From assembly GCA_014529385.2 (NCBI GenBank), contig CM043942.1:23428491-23492490 (forward strand): 64,000 nt of DNA, given 5' to 3'. Below the pieces are notes generated by a model, which had not been told where the DNA came from, ran no database searches, and saw only the letters and a list, made by a program, of their open reading frames with translations. Shown here piece by piece: positions 1 through 11,749 of this stretch. Source of the stretch: Adiantum capillus-veneris. Lineage: Eukaryota; Streptophyta; Polypodiopsida; Polypodiales; Pteridaceae. Position numbers and translations under genes: made by a program. Positions within the stretch are counted from its first letter, which is position 1, and every line of letters starts with the position of its first letter.

Positions 1-313
1 CACACATTAACTATGACGACTAGTTTCCTTGGTCTTATGTGCTATGCTAGTTTTTAATTTTAGGCCGATATTGTTATCATACCGACACCCAACATGAGTA
101 AATCATGTGTGCTTTGTCCCACCGATAAAAAAAATTCCTAAGAGATTAGAAATTAAGGTTCGAGAAGTTAGAAGGATAGTTATTTATTTGAAATGAGGGT
201 AGTTAGTAGGTGCTTACTTCCATTGTTGCAATCTGGGGCACTTTGATAAAGCTTTCCCCACTCTTAGTGAAGCAAGGGCTCCTCTCATCCTTGCATATCC
301 AGGAAGCAAGGTA

Positions 314-625
314 ATGGTTCCTAGAGATCATATCTTTGGAAAGTCTCCAAGAGACAAGTTTGGATCTCCTCAACTTTCTGTAGGGGATGTTCAAAATCAG
401 TCAATATCTCCACCTTATGCTCCTCTTCCAAGGGGTGGAAATAATGTAGGTTCTTTCTCATCAGCCCCTAAAACATATTGGCAACTCTTTCCATACAATC
501 CACATCAAGTTCATGGGCAATATTTGCCTAGTGTGAGACCCTTCTCTCAAAAACCAAATAGATATGTATCTCATACTCCTAGGCATGATAAGGGTAAAAG
601 GATAATGGATCAAGATGGTTTTTAG
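314..625 (+). CDS. unrecognised 103-residue ORF upstream of LINE fragment
   Basis: An open frame of about 103 codons rich in Pro, Ser, Gln and basic residues, ending KGKRIMDQDGF. It lies about 230 bases before the start of a LINE endonuclease domain on the same strand, so it could be the end of a LINE ORF1 (nucleic-acid-binding protein). No zinc knuckle or RNA-recognition motif is visible. It may equally be a chance frame. Bases 1-313 and 626-850 hold nothing I recognise. Confidence 0.25.
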   Translation: MVPRDHIFGKSPRDKFGSPQLSVGDVQNQSISPPYAPLPRGGNNVGSFSSAPKTYWQLFPYNPHQVHGQYLPSVRPFSQKPNRYVSHTPRHDKGKRIMDQDGF

Positions 626-850
626 ATGATCCCTAGGGGAATACCTCTAGGAACATATATTTTCCTTCTAGCTACATAAGTTCTTCAATGTATGGCATGT
701 GCCATAACCCTCCCTCTCCACAAGCTACTTGGTCAAAGATGAAGCCATTGAAATACGCAAGAGAAATCATGGTTCTGGGGATCCCCTTGCTGCAAATATA
801 GAAGTTGAAGAAGATGGAGGTACCCAAATTGTTTTATATGTCCCCAATCC

Positions 851-1628
851 ATGAAATTTGCCTCTTATAATGTAAAGGGTTTAATCAGCCTAACAAAATT
901 CTTTCCTATAATAGATGGCTTTTGGCCTCTAATTTAGATGTTCATTTAGTTCAAGAACATAAGCTCCATCATAGACTTGGTATGGTGATGCATTTTAAAG
1001 GTTATTCTTGTTTCTATGGGGAGACTCCAGGGGGCTACTCAAATACTCTAACCTTTATTAGAGATACTCTTGCTCCCAAATTTATCAAAGACCACTCTTC
1101 AAGAAGATTCTCCATCTTTGAATGCCTATCTCCTTGGGGATCTTAATAAATATTAAGGATTTTAATGATGTGGCTCAAAGAATTAAGCTATGGAATGGGG
1201 TGCAACCCTACAATTCAAGGATGATTTGTTAGGGGAGATTTTAACATGGTTATTGATGCTAATGATGAAACCATTTTGTCTGCTACTATGAATTGCACTA
1301 AATCTCATGCATGTGAAATCTTATAGTGGGGATGGGGAATTTTTTGGATGTATATAAGATTGCTCCCCCTAATATACATGGTTTTACTTTCCATTCTTCC
1401 ACTCATATGATTGCTTGGTATATGCTTGATAGATTGTATTTCATTTATTTTGCCTCGCTGCCTAACTCAGCTCAGTGTTAGGTTGATATGACCTCAACTC
1501 TTTCATATCAATTTCTTGTTCATCTTGTTTTGCAAGATGTTGATTGTTCATCTGCAGGTTCCAGAATTGGTCAGGCATGGCCACTTTTGGTTGATAAGTT
1601 GTCACGAAATACGGCTAATAACATGGAT
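851..1628 (+). pseudogene. LINE ORF2 fragment, endonuclease domain
   Basis: The reading starts at an ATG with MKFASYNVKGL, the usual beginning of the apurinic-endonuclease-like (EEP) domain of plant L1-type LINEs. After a one-base frameshift it continues with LDVHLVQEHKL, matching the conserved metal-binding Q-E region. About 1234-1260 reads GDFNMVIDA, the central GDFN motif. The end of the domain is around 1487-1520, where the usual SDHFPV is degraded to SYQFLV. Several stops interrupt it (around 1144 and 1322). The fragment ends where the gypsy LTR begins at 1629, and the rest of the LINE (reverse transcriptase) resumes on the other side at 9092. In an intact element this domain nicks target DNA to prime reverse transcription; this copy is dead. 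Confidence 0.75.
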
Positions 1629-2296
1629 TGTAGCAGAATTAAAGTAACAATAGTGAGCATTTCCTTAAGAGGATTCTTATTAAACATAAGGAGAGTACTT
1701 GATTGAAGGTAGAAAAATAAATATTATACCTAATTAGCTTGGCATGAACAATACTTGCAAAAGAGAGAGAGAATTAGAGAAATTGACAACAATTGAGGAC
1801 CAGATTTACTTGGAGTTGGTCCCCCCTCCAAAAGGCTTGTGTATTATAGATTCTCCCTTGAAGAGCGGATTTACATGCTTTGTGTTCCTTTAGACCTTGT
1901 TGTTGATGAAGATGGTAAACTTCATGCACCAATATTATACCCGTAACCAACTTGCAAAAACATTAACTTTTCCCCAGTCTCAATCCCAAGACCACAAACA
2001 CCTTCAAAAGTGAAGAGAGCTATAGCACGGAGTGAGGAAGATGAAGAGAAGAACATGTATCTCTACAAAAAAGAAGTAGTCTCCTCACATATAATCACTC
2101 TTAGAGTATAGCTTAGCATAGTGATAATGAAGATGGAGAGATTGATAAGAATTTCTTTGAGCATAACTCTTGGTTGGATTTTCATTCCATAGCCAAGGGG
2201 TGTTGGTGTAGGCTCTCCACTTCTCAACCTTGGAGAAAAAGATGACTTGTGTGCACGCACACAATGGGGGAGTGTGTGTGTGTGTGGCTTGTGGAG

Positions 2297-2352
<56 letters not shown>

Positions 2353-3234
2353 TAATTTTTTCTGCTTTACTCTTGCTATAAGCATATTGGCTCAAGCCTT
2401 GGGCTATCCAATGAATGACCCAATCATAATAAGCAAGGGGTATAGCATTTGGGCAAGTGTCCTCTTTGAGAGAAAGATCTTAATTATTTAATTGTAGCGT
2501 TTGGACAAGTATCCTCCTTTCCCCATTTGAGAGAAAGATCTTAATTATATAATTGAATCTAATTCTCATTGGACCTTCCTATAGGTCATCCAATAGGATT
2601 CAGGCACATTACGAGGTCAATATTGCTAGGGGCCTGACATGTGGCCCTAATGCCTCTTGAGTCTTGGGCTTGCCTTGAGTGTGTGTGTGAATGTTCTCTC
2701 TCATGCCCCTACCTTTAGGGATCATCTTTGACTTGAACACCTCAAAGCACCTTGGTCATCAAGCACGACAAGCACCTCAAGCACCTTAGTCATTAAGCAC
2801 GACAAGCACCTCAAGCACATGCCTAGCTTGCCCAAGGTCTATAGTACCTAAAGGTCCTAGGTCTAAGGACTTTTAACACTAACCTTTGGAGGTCTTTAAT
2901 GAAGCTAACCCTAAGGTCTTTTAAGTTCCATTAGATGTATGTTGCTCTTTGATAGACTATCTCCTTTTGGACCTCTATTGAGATGTAACCATCTCTCCTC
3001 TTGGTCCCCTGCTGAGATAAGTCGAGCACTTATTGCACATTGCTCTTTAGTAGAGCATCTCCTTTTGGACCCCTATTGAGATGCAAGCATCTCTCCTTTT
3101 GGTCCCCTGCTGAGATAGGTCTAGAATCACATATCTATATCCTAACTCTTGTTCCCCTTTTATCTTCTCATATCAAATGATCAATTTAATATGAAAAAAT
3201 CATTTGGTAAAGTTAAATATTAGATTTTATGACA
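1629..3234 (-). repeat. 3' LTR of chromovirus-like element
   Basis: On the minus strand it begins TGTCATAA and ends GCTACA, so it has TG...CA ends. It is closely similar along its length to 7424-9091 and more distantly to 61195-62755. It contains a GA microsatellite (2302-2349), and short degenerate direct repeats around 2740-2830 (CAAGCACGACAAGCACCTCA) and 2940-3110 (CTCCTTTTGGACC type). A purine tract precedes it on the minus strand, which fixes this copy as the 3' LTR. Confidence 0.75.
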
Positions 3235-3247
3235 TTGCCTCTCTCTT
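3235..3247 (-). other. polypurine tract of chromovirus-like element
   Basis: On the minus strand this reads AAGAGAGAGGCAA directly before the TGTCATAA start of the 3' LTR. This is the expected position of the plus-strand DNA primer of an LTR retrotransposon. Confidence 0.6.
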
Positions 3248-3639
3248 GAAATCATAGTCGTCTTTGACTATGAGGTAGAGAAGGTAAAGCCTAGTCATTA
3301 GTCCATGTTTCTTAGCGGGTAGAGAATCCCTTTTTACCCTATGACATCATTCCAGAATGGTTGACTGATCCATTTGGTGTTCGGGAGACATAGCTGCCGC
3401 AAGCTTGTTTCCTCTTTAGACCATATCATACTTCCAAAGTAGAGTGACAAGTTCTACTTGGTGTTTGGTAGATGTCATCGCCACAAACATGATTCTAACT
3501 ATGCATTCTTCTTAAATTTTGTGCACAATGTAAGAAAGAGAGAGTCTTATAACACAAAAACATTGTTCATTTAAAATGAATTTTCATATGCTTACTCCAA
3601 GGCATCATTGTAAGCATTGACAAGGTTCATATTATCCTT

Positions 3640-4577
3640 AAGCTAGGTTCCTTGCATCCATCTAGCATCTTTAAAAGGATATTTCTTAAACTTAATAAGA
3701 TATCATCGAATAATATTACCGTTTCTTAATACATTGTTTCATATCATAGGATGGACTCAGATTGATGTACCTCTTCTTGATCTTCAGTTTTTGGAGGGTC
3801 TGCAACCATTGCTTCTTTTGGTGGTACTTCTTTGTAAGGCTTAAGTAGGCTCCCATGGAAAACATTGTGTATGAGCCAATGGTTGGGAAACTTTAATTCA
3901 TAAGCCATCTCATTAATTGGCTTAAGAATTTTAAAAAGGACCATAGTATCTTTTTGCTAGTTTAGTATAATACTCTTGGTGGCCCGTAGGATTCTTGCCC
4001 GTAGTATGCCTTAGATGAGTCTTCAAAAACTTTAGCAAGACCCAGTCATTTTCCTTAAAGGCTAAGCTCTTATGTGCTTATTAGCAGTAGCCCTTTTTGC
4101 CTTTGATGTGAGATGGATATAACCTCTTTAACCTTTGGAAAGATTCTTGTAAGTCTCAGCTATATTCATCAGTAGCAGCGAAGATCTTCCCATGTACTTT
4201 GAGTAGTAAGGGACTTTTAGATCTTCCCTCTTTAACCTCGAAAGGTGCTTTCCCATAGAAGAATGTACAATGTCATTGTACACATACTCTATAAGAGGTA
4301 GATACTCTCTCATTGAGAACGTTGATCTACATAGGTTTTTAGTAGATCAATACTTGTTAGATTGGTTATTTTGCTTTGGTCATCCGTTTGTGGATGATAG
4401 GCCAAAAGAGAAATTTAATTTAATTCCTATATTCTCAAAGAGACCCTTCCAAAAATTAATAGTCATTCTAGGATCTCTTTCTGAAAATATGGATGCTGGC
4501 AAGCCATGATACTTGGAAATTTGAGATTTGAAGAGGGTTGTCGTTTGATGTGCCTTAATAGTCTTTTTGACAAGCAT
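3640..4577 (-). pseudogene. integrase and chromodomain remnant (gypsy)
   Basis: Minus-strand frames give, in order, HGLPASIFSERDPRMT (integrase core, where the usual second-Asp motif SDRD reads SERD), EYVYNDIVHSSMGKHL (end of the core), then LIHNVFHGSLLKPY, a signature of the integrase C-terminal region of chromoviruses. Farther on, at about 3650-3710, YLIKFKKYPFKDARWMQ resembles a chromodomain. Frames shift several times and stops are frequent. In a live element this enzyme inserts the cDNA and the chromodomain guides it to marked chromatin. Confidence 0.65.
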
Positions 4578-4739
4578 AGAGTGTGCTTTCTTGCTAAGCC
4601 TATCGACTAAAACAATCCAAGTTGCTTCCCTCGGTCAAATTTTGACTTTTGGCATACCACGCATTTTGAAACATACTCTTGTATGTTTACTTTTCATGGT
4701 AGGCCAACAAAAATACTTTTCTACTCCTCGAAGAATAGA

Positions 4740-6308
4740 TTATGGAATCCCTCTTTGCCCCACATAAGGAGAAGCATGGGATTCGTACATGACTTTCTTA
4801 TTGTATGGGTGAGTAGCACATAGCCTATTGCCATTTAAAAGATAACCATCCTCCAAGGTGAATGGTTCTTCTTTCTTCCCTAATGCAAAGGCTGTAATTA
4901 CATACTTAAAGTCTTGGTCAATAGCATACTCATCTATTATAAAAGATAGATCATTGTGAGTTGCTATTGCCACCAGATTTACCCTTGGCCGTCGTGAAAG
5001 TGCATCAACCACTTGATTGTACTTGCCAGCAATGTGAGCAATATGAAATTTAAATTGCAAAAGAAAAATTTTCCACATCATTTGTTTGTCGAAGAGCTTG
5101 GTTTGCGTCATGAAGTTATTAGTGTTTTGTGATCCGTTTGTAGGATGAATGGGAGATAGTGTTTCCATGTGTCTAGGGCATATAGAACGGCTAGTAGCTC
5201 TTTTTTTTATTTGCCCAATACTCACTTATTGGAGTTGAGTCTTCGACTCTCATATGCTATGTCATGTCCTTCTTGAAGCAAAACAGCTCCAAGGCAATCA
5301 CCACAAGTATCACATTGGACCTCAAATGGCTTTGAGAGACCTAGAAATGTGAGCACAAGTTGAGAGATAAGCTTCTCAAAAGCTTCTTGCTCTTTTGCAA
5401 TCTATGAATACTTAACGTTCTTTTTCGTTAAGTCATGAAATGGGCCTGCTATTTGCGAGAATTTTTCTATAAAGCGTCTATAGTATGCACACATACCTAT
5501 AAAGCTTTGTAGCTCATGTAGATTCCTTGGATTAGGCCATCCTTTCATTGCCTCTAACTTTGTTGGATCCATACAGATACCATTTTGAGAGATAATGTGA
5601 CCTAAGTATTGAATCTCTTTTAGGAAAAAATCACTTTTCTTTTGATTAATGAAAAGGTTATTCTATCTCACAACCTGAAAGATTACTTGGAGGTGTCGCT
5701 TGTACTCCTCAAGAGACTTTTAGTGGCCTAAAGATTTTTGTCCATCATGAGTTTGAATGCGACTGGAGCATTTGTCAGACCAAAACTTGTAGCTTATCAA
5801 ATAGATCTTCTACCCATGGAACGGGAAATATTTTTTAAAAAATAGTGATCCTTTTTAGTGCTCTATAGTCGACACACATGTAATATGTGCCGCCTTTCTT
5901 TTTCACTAAAAGCATTGGTGGAAAGAATGGAGAGGGGCTAGGTCTCACCATCCCTTTTCCCACCAATTCATGCACTTGCCTCATGATCTCCTCTTGTTGA
6001 GCTTGTGAAACTCGATAAGGAGGTTTATTAGGCGGTGAGCTTCCTGGTATAATCTCTATTACATGGTCATCATCCCCTCGTTTTGGAGGTAGCTGACTAG
6101 GGATGTCATCAATGAAAACATCTTGGAATCCATTTAGGAAATTAGACAACTCTACTTCCTCTTGATTCCCTTTATTGCTACTTGTGAAAACATTAGAATC
6201 ATTTACAGATTCTCTAACAAAAATCATATTAGAATCATTTACAGATTCTCTAACAAAAATCATATACGCAAAATTAGAGCTTTTCATTGACTTATCAAAA
6301 GAAAGCAT
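4740..6308 (-). pseudogene. reverse transcriptase, RNase H and integrase N-terminus remnant (gypsy)
   Basis: On the minus strand the reverse transcriptase starts about 6100 with FQDVFIDDIPSQLPPKRG and PPYRVSQAQQEEI, then LLVKKKGGTYYMCVDYRAL (about 5850-5910, the usual W-R-M-C-V-D-Y-R region). After a damaged stretch it continues with MKGWPNPRNLHELQSFIGMC and YYRRFIEKF (about 5460-5560), the end of the polymerase. RNase H follows (FEVQCDTCGDCLGAVLLQE at about 5270-5320), then FKFHIAHIAGKYNQVVDALS at about 5000 and the start of integrase near 4800. Many stops and frameshifts are present, so it is inactive. Confidence 0.7.
6192..6263. repeat. 36-bp in-frame tandem duplication
   Basis: Two adjacent near-identical 36-bp copies starting ATTAGAATCATTTACAG, the second beginning at 6228. 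They encode FVRESVNDSN twice on the minus strand in the linker between protease and reverse transcriptase of the gypsy relic. Confidence 0.85.
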
Positions 6309-6313
6309 ATTTA

Positions 6314-7096
6314 CTAGGGATATGGTGTTCCCCGACTCATTAGCATTATGTACACGGTTTTTTTCCTATAATTGAAATAAATTCTCCTTTCAATGAACTT
6401 CATAGTGGCAGTCATGTGAGTGAACCATGGTGCCCCAAGGATAGCATCCTCATGTTTGAGAGGGAAAATGAAGAAATCCTCTTTGGCCACATAGCTTTGG
6501 ACATGAAGCCTCAATTTTCCAGTAAGGCAGTAACTAAGTTTTTTGTCCCTTGAAAGCTCTATTGGATTTCAATGTATCTCCCATCTCGTGGGCTTGTATG
6601 CTTAGCTTGGTGACCAACTCCGTGGATATAAAGTTGTGAGTTTAACCAGGGTAGTCAAACAAAATAAATGCATCATGCTCTTGCACCTTTCCCCAAGCAT
6701 AGGAAAGGAGAAATCCTTGGCAATGAGAATCCTCTTTTGGAGCTTTCACCATAGAGGCTCTAAGCGTCTCATTGTGTACATTTCTTTGGGGACAGCACAA
6801 TAGGCATGTCCTTGCTCCCCGCACTTGAAGCACCGGTTATCTTTGTGATAACGCTCTAGCTCCTCGGAAGAAAGTCGATTCTTGCCTTTGTAAACTCCTT
6901 TCTCCTTAGCTTTATTGTTGTTGCTAGAGTTGCCTTTGGAAGAATTTTGAGAATTATTCTTCCCTTTAGGTTCATTTTTCTCTTTAAAATTCCTTTTAGC
7001 CTCTCCTTGGAAATTGATTCGATCAATAGTAGCACCTTCATGTACAAAATCAAAGTCGTCAATATTCATTTTACTCTCTTTATTATTGTGAGCCAT
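6314..7096 (-). pseudogene. protease and gag zinc-knuckle remnant (gypsy)
   Basis: On the minus strand, 7096 to about 6790 gives a Lys/Asn/Ser-rich gag tail with a single CCHC zinc knuckle, CFKCGEQGHAYC, which in gypsy elements binds genomic RNA. Between 6514 and 6314 KHEDAILGAPWFTHMTATM corresponds to the C-terminal half of the retropepsin-like protease (the I-L-G-x-P-W region). The catalytic D-S/T-G half is not clear in the frames in between. The upstream leader from 7097 to 7423 holds no recognisable primer-binding site. Confidence 0.65.
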
Positions 7097-7423
7097 GCTA
7101 ACTAAATTTATATATGGCTACTTTGTGCTTTGGAAATCTAAAAATTTTAGTTTTTCTACTCTTCGTAGCTTTTGAAAATTAGCTCTCAAGCAACCACACC
7201 CATGGTTTAGAGATTGATGATTGCAAAGAGTAGTGGAGAGGGTCTTACAGTGCTTCATTGATTATGGTTCCTGTTGATCTTGCTAGTCGGTTAAGTCTAC
7301 AGTTTCCAACGGTGTACTTCAAACGTAGTTCATTTTTCAACCGGGATAATAAATCCTTGTCCCACTTACCCTCCTGCAATGAACAGCTCCAACCTTTTAT
7401 GGACAACTTAAGGACCTCTCTTC

Positions 7424-8076
7424 CTAAGCAAGAAAAGAGAAACTACTTCAATATTGAGAATTTCCTTAAGAGGATTCTTATTGAACATAAGGAAAGTACT
7501 TGATTGAAGGTAGCAAAATAAACATTATACCTAGATATCTTGGCATGAAAAATACTTGTAAAAGAGAGAGAGAATTAGAGAAATTGACAACAGTTAAGGA
7601 CCGGATTTACTTGGAGCCGGTCTTCCCTCCAAAAGGCTTTTGTATTAAAGATTCTTCCTTGAAGAGAGGCTTGATATAATACATGCTTTGTGTTCCTTTA
7701 GACCTTGTTGATGCCATGAAGATGGTAAGCTTCATGCACCAATATTATTCTCGTAACCAACTTGAAAAAACATCAACTTCTCCCCGGCCTCAATCCCAAG
7801 ACCTCAACACCTTCAAAGGTGGAGAGAGCTAGTAGGAAGTGAGAAAGATGAAGAGAAGAAGATGTATCTCTACGAGAAAGAAGTAGTCTCCTCACATATA
7901 ATCACTCTTAGAGCATAGCTTAGCCTAGTGATAATGAGATGGAGAGATTGATAAGCATTGCTTTGAGCATAACTCTTGTTTGGATTTGCATTTCATAGCC
8001 AAGGGGTGTTGGTGTAGGCTCTCCACTTCTCAAGCTTGGAGAAGGAGATGACTAGTGTGCACAACACACAATGGAG

Positions 8077-8132
<56 letters not shown>

Positions 8133-8141
8133 CTTGTGGAG

Positions 8142-8180
<39 letters not shown>

Positions 8181-9091
8181 ATTCAATTTTGCTACTTTAC
8201 CCTTGCTACAAGCCTATTGGCTCAAGCCTTGGGCTAGCCAATGAATGGCCCTAATCATAACAAACAAGGGGTGTAGCATTTGGGCAAGTGTCCTCTTTGA
8301 GAGAAAGATCTTAATTTTTAATTGTAGCATTTGGACAAATGTCCTTCTTTTTCCATTTGAGAGAAAGATCTTAATTATTTAATTGAATTTAAATTCTCAT
8401 TGGACCTCCTATAGGTCATCCAATAAGATTCAGGCACATTATGAGGGCAATATTGCTAGGGGCCCGACATGTGGCCTTAATACCTCTTGAGTCTTGGGCT
8501 TGCCTTGAGAGTGTGTGTGAGTGTTCTCTCTCATGCCCCTACCTTTAGGGCTTATCTTTGACATGAACACCTCAAGCAACTTGGTCATCAAGCACGACAA
8601 GCACCTCAAGCACCTTAGTCATTTCGTAGGCCAAGCACCTTAGTCATTAAGCACGACAAGCACCTCAAGCACAGGCCTAGCTTTCCTAAGGTCTATAGTA
8701 CCTAAAGGTCCTAGGTCTAAGGACTTTTCACACTAACCTTTGGAAGTCTTTAATGAAGCTAACCCTAAGATCTTTTAAGCTCCATTAGATGCATGTTGCT
8801 CCTTGATAGAATATCTCCTTTTGGACCCCTCTTGAAATGTAATCATCTCTCCTCTTGGTCCACTGTTGAGATAAGTCTAGAAGCACTTATTGCACATTGC
8901 TTTTTGGTAGACCATCTCCTTTTGGACCCCTATTGAGATGCAACCATCTCTCATTTTGGTCCCCTGTTGAGATAGGTCTAGAAGCACATATCTATATCCT
9001 AACTCTTGTTCCCCTTTTATCTTCCCATATTAAATGATCATTTTAATATGAGAAAATCGTATGGTGAAGTTAGCTATTAGATTTTATGACA
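7424..9091 (-). repeat. 5' LTR of chromovirus-like element
   Basis: Direct repeat of 1629-3234 with the same ATGACA right end (CA at 9090-9091). The left end is uncertain by several bases because the first ~30 bases have diverged. It carries a GT microsatellite (8081-8127) followed by a GA microsatellite (about 8147-8179), where the other LTR has only a short GT run and a long GA run. Neither edge shows a convincing target duplication. Confidence 0.7.
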
Positions 9092-10260
9092 TAAGTCATC
9101 CAATTTTTGTGGATTGTGTACATGCCTTGATTGAGGATATCAATGCTTTGAATTGTTGATATATGGCTTTATTTTTCCAAGAATATGGAAGGATGCATTA
9201 GAAAGGTGGGAAAAACTATTGCATCTTAAACCAAGCACGATGTATTAGCTTCTCAAAACTGCATACAATCAATGGCTTTTAAAGTTGAGTCTCACATTTT
9301 GTCTATTGAATATGTAAAAAAGTTTGTGGAGGCAAAATATATCTTTAAAAAAGACAAGCAATTCAAGGTCAAAAGAGCCAAGATTCAATGCAGAATCAGA
9401 GAAATAAATGATTCTTTTGATTCTTTTAAAGCCTTTTTGAGAAGGTTGAAACACTCGGGATGCTTTGACCAAAATTGAGTTGGGGGATGGCGAGAGCATC
9501 TATGATAGTCGGGAACTGATGACAACATGTGAGCAATATTTTGACAAGATTTTAATAGTACTACAAATAATTCACATGAAAGAATGGAGGCCATTAAAAC
9601 TATGATGAATGAGATCGATCTATCCGCTGAACCCTGCACTGCTTTGAGGCTGGAAAGTATGTTGGATGAAAAGGAGGTCTTTGTAGCCCTAAAAGCAATG
9701 GGCAATGATAAAAATCTTGGTTATTGTGGTTATCAAAAGAATTTTTGCTGCAATTTCAGTAGACACTCAAAGAATTGGTTGTGGGCCTAATAAAATATGT
9801 GGGTAAATCAAGAGATGGATTGTAGTCTAAAAAAAGGGCTTATCAAATTGAAAAACTCTCTTTTCTACAAGTATTAGTGATTGAAGACCCATCACCATGA
9901 TGGGTCTACTTTACAAGCTCTTGGCTAAAGGGATCGCACTTAGCCTCAAAACCCATCTTGAGCTAGATCATTTAGGATTTCTATTAGAAAAAGGTCTATA
10001 TACCACAATATAGTGTCATTTTAGATGGTCTATCTACAGCAATATAATGTCAATTTAAATGGCTAGATCATGCCAAGAAATCTTAAAAAGGAGATTGTGA
10101 TGTTTCAATTAGATTTTAGAAAGGCTTTTCATACCTCTGCTTGGGATTTCGTAGCTGCACTCATGGGCAAACTGGGGTTTGGGCAAAGATTGGCCAATTG
10201 CATCTTCATGTTGTATTCAGATGTAGTTTCGAGAATTCTTATCGATGGGTGAATGTCTAC
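9092..10260 (+). pseudogene. LINE ORF2 fragment, reverse transcriptase domain
   Basis: The plus-strand frames resume LINE ORF2 after the gypsy insertion. ELMTTCEQYFDKI (about 9510-9550) and LDEKEVFVALKAMGNDKNLG (about 9665-9720) match the linker and first conserved block of LINE reverse transcriptases. MMGLLYKLLAKGIALSLKTH (about 9897-9960) is the R-P-I-x-L-x-x-x-x-Y-K block. MFQLDFRKAFHTSAWDFVAA (about 10100-10160) is the L-D-x-x-K-A-F-D motif, with the second Asp of the block changed (KAFH). The catalytic F-A-D-D block is not reached. Stops and frameshifts make it non-functional. Confidence 0.75.
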
Positions 10261-10398
10261 TCGTGTCTGTTTCCATATCATTGCATCAGGGGTGTCCACT
10301 CAGTCCTTTATTTTGGCTCTTTAAAACCATCCCAAATAGTTGACACACACACAAAAATTAACTGCACCAGTAGAATTTACAAGACTTGAGCTGCTTAC

Positions 10399-10562
10399 CT
10401 GCCACATCAAACGCCGGAATGGTTCCACCAGTTTAAGAATCATTCGCTGCTGCAAATTTTGCTTTTCTTTAAGATACATACTGTCCACCCCTATGTGACA
10501 CAACAGGCACCCATTGAGGCTGTTTTTGGGCCCATCTGCCAGCGCCTGCATGACACGGCCCT
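10399..10562 (-). other. possible single exon of an unrecognised gene
   Basis: The minus strand has an open frame bounded by a plausible acceptor (CCATTTAG before GGCCGTG) and a strong donor (GTGGCAG followed by GTAAGC). The encoded segment reads MQALADGPKNSLNGCLLCHI, then KEKQNLQQRMILKLVEPFRR. The composition is ordinary protein-coding, but I do not recognise the family. A second candidate minus-strand frame at about 10690-10870 (TDAYIAIDECMFRTRS) could belong to the same gene. It lies between the LINE relic and PEX7 and could be a fragment of a broken host gene. Confidence 0.3.
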
Positions 10563-11749
10563 AAATGGGTATCTAACTTGGATTAGAATGGAATTGTGGT
10601 GCTCTAAAGTTTTTGGTTATTACCTCCCACTTGGTTATGGTTTATTTTCTTGGATTAGTAACAAACTACTACCTCTGTGAAGCAATGTGTCTCAGATGAA
10701 CTGTTTTGGATTTGGATGCTCCGACAGGAATGGCAACAACACAATGCCATGCAAACTTCATGCAATTTGATGGGAGTCAACCAAGCAGAACAAATTATCA
10801 CTGATCGAGTGCGAAACATGCACTCATCAATAGCAATATACGCATCAGTCCCTCTAAATTGTCAAAATTGATGTTGCCACGACTGACACACTTGGTTGGA
10901 GACTATCCCCTCACATGGAATGCCTTGGTGAGCGATTAAACCATCAAGCTACAACAAGCGCATATTTTCTCACTGATAGTGGCCAAAATACTTATGAAAA
11001 GATAGTGATTGTGGGCTACTGACAAGGAGAGAAAATCTGTTAAATAGGTACGACATTGTCCACACACACCTCTCTCTTCTTTTTTTCCCGGGGGGGGGGG
11101 TGGGGGGGGGGGGGGGGAGACGTTATCTTGCCCATCCTATCCAAACAGTGTACACATGCCCTTCGTGTTTAATGTGTATCAGCTTGATTTAAGCTTCTCA
11201 CTTTAATCCCTCACATCATACCGACAGCTGTCATCAGTCTCAAAACAAGAATGAGCCTGGTTGTACTTGTGAAAGAACGATTAATTTCTTTTACATGGAT
11301 ATTAGCACCTACCATAAAGAAAAATCTTGAAGCAATAGCAGCTTCGACTGACTACCTGACGAAGCATCCCAAAATGACATAGCTCAAGTTGATCTCACAA
11401 AAGGCCGCCCCTTATGAGGGCATCAATGCTTCGGAAGCTTTACACTGGCAATTTACCCAGAGTGTTATTTCCATGTCAAGGAACTTCTATTAACCAAGCT
11501 TGGTGAATGCCCAGTTTCACAACTCACTCTCGCAGAAGGACAAGTAACTGGACAAAGATTGTTACAATAAATGCCAACAATTGATGATACTCTTCGTAGG
11601 ACAATCTCAACGTCTTCCCCTGTACATGCTTTAAAATGTGTCTCTTTCTCTCGTCTGCATTTTCTTGGAACAATATCAAGCAGCACCAATATGCCTCCTT
11701 CCGGGCAAACACACACTCGACCAAAAGGAAAGGAGGAAACGTATACAAT
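10563..11749. other. intergenic region, 3' flank of PEX7
   Basis: No convincing gene. It contains a G-rich homopolymer tract at 11090-11117 and the presumed 3' untranslated region of PEX7 near 11750. Short frames here overlap no known domain. Confidence 0.5.
11090..11117 (+). repeat. guanine homopolymer tract
   Basis: A run of 27 G interrupted by one T at 11101. Such a run can form stacked G-quadruplex structures, and its exact length in an assembly is error-prone. Confidence 0.9.

Larger units (their letters stand above)
1629..9091 (-). mobile_element. Ty3/gypsy chromovirus-like LTR element inserted in a LINE
   Basis: Two direct ~1.6 kb repeats (1629-3234 and about 7424-9091) flank a minus-strand gag-pol relic. 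Read on the minus strand the order is gag zinc knuckle, protease, reverse transcriptase, RNase H, integrase, chromodomain remnant, purine-rich tract, 3' LTR. That is the gypsy order, and the terminal chromodomain points to the chromovirus branch. The element sits between the endonuclease and reverse transcriptase parts of a plus-strand LINE. I could not find a clean 5-bp target duplication. I also could not find a primer-binding site next to the 5' LTR, so sequence at about 7100-7423 may be rearranged. Confidence 0.8.

Noticed and set aside
2063-2491. Frames on both strands across the GA microsatellite in the first LTR
   Set aside because: They consist of Ser-Leu or Arg-Glu dipeptide runs created by the repeat and have no domain.
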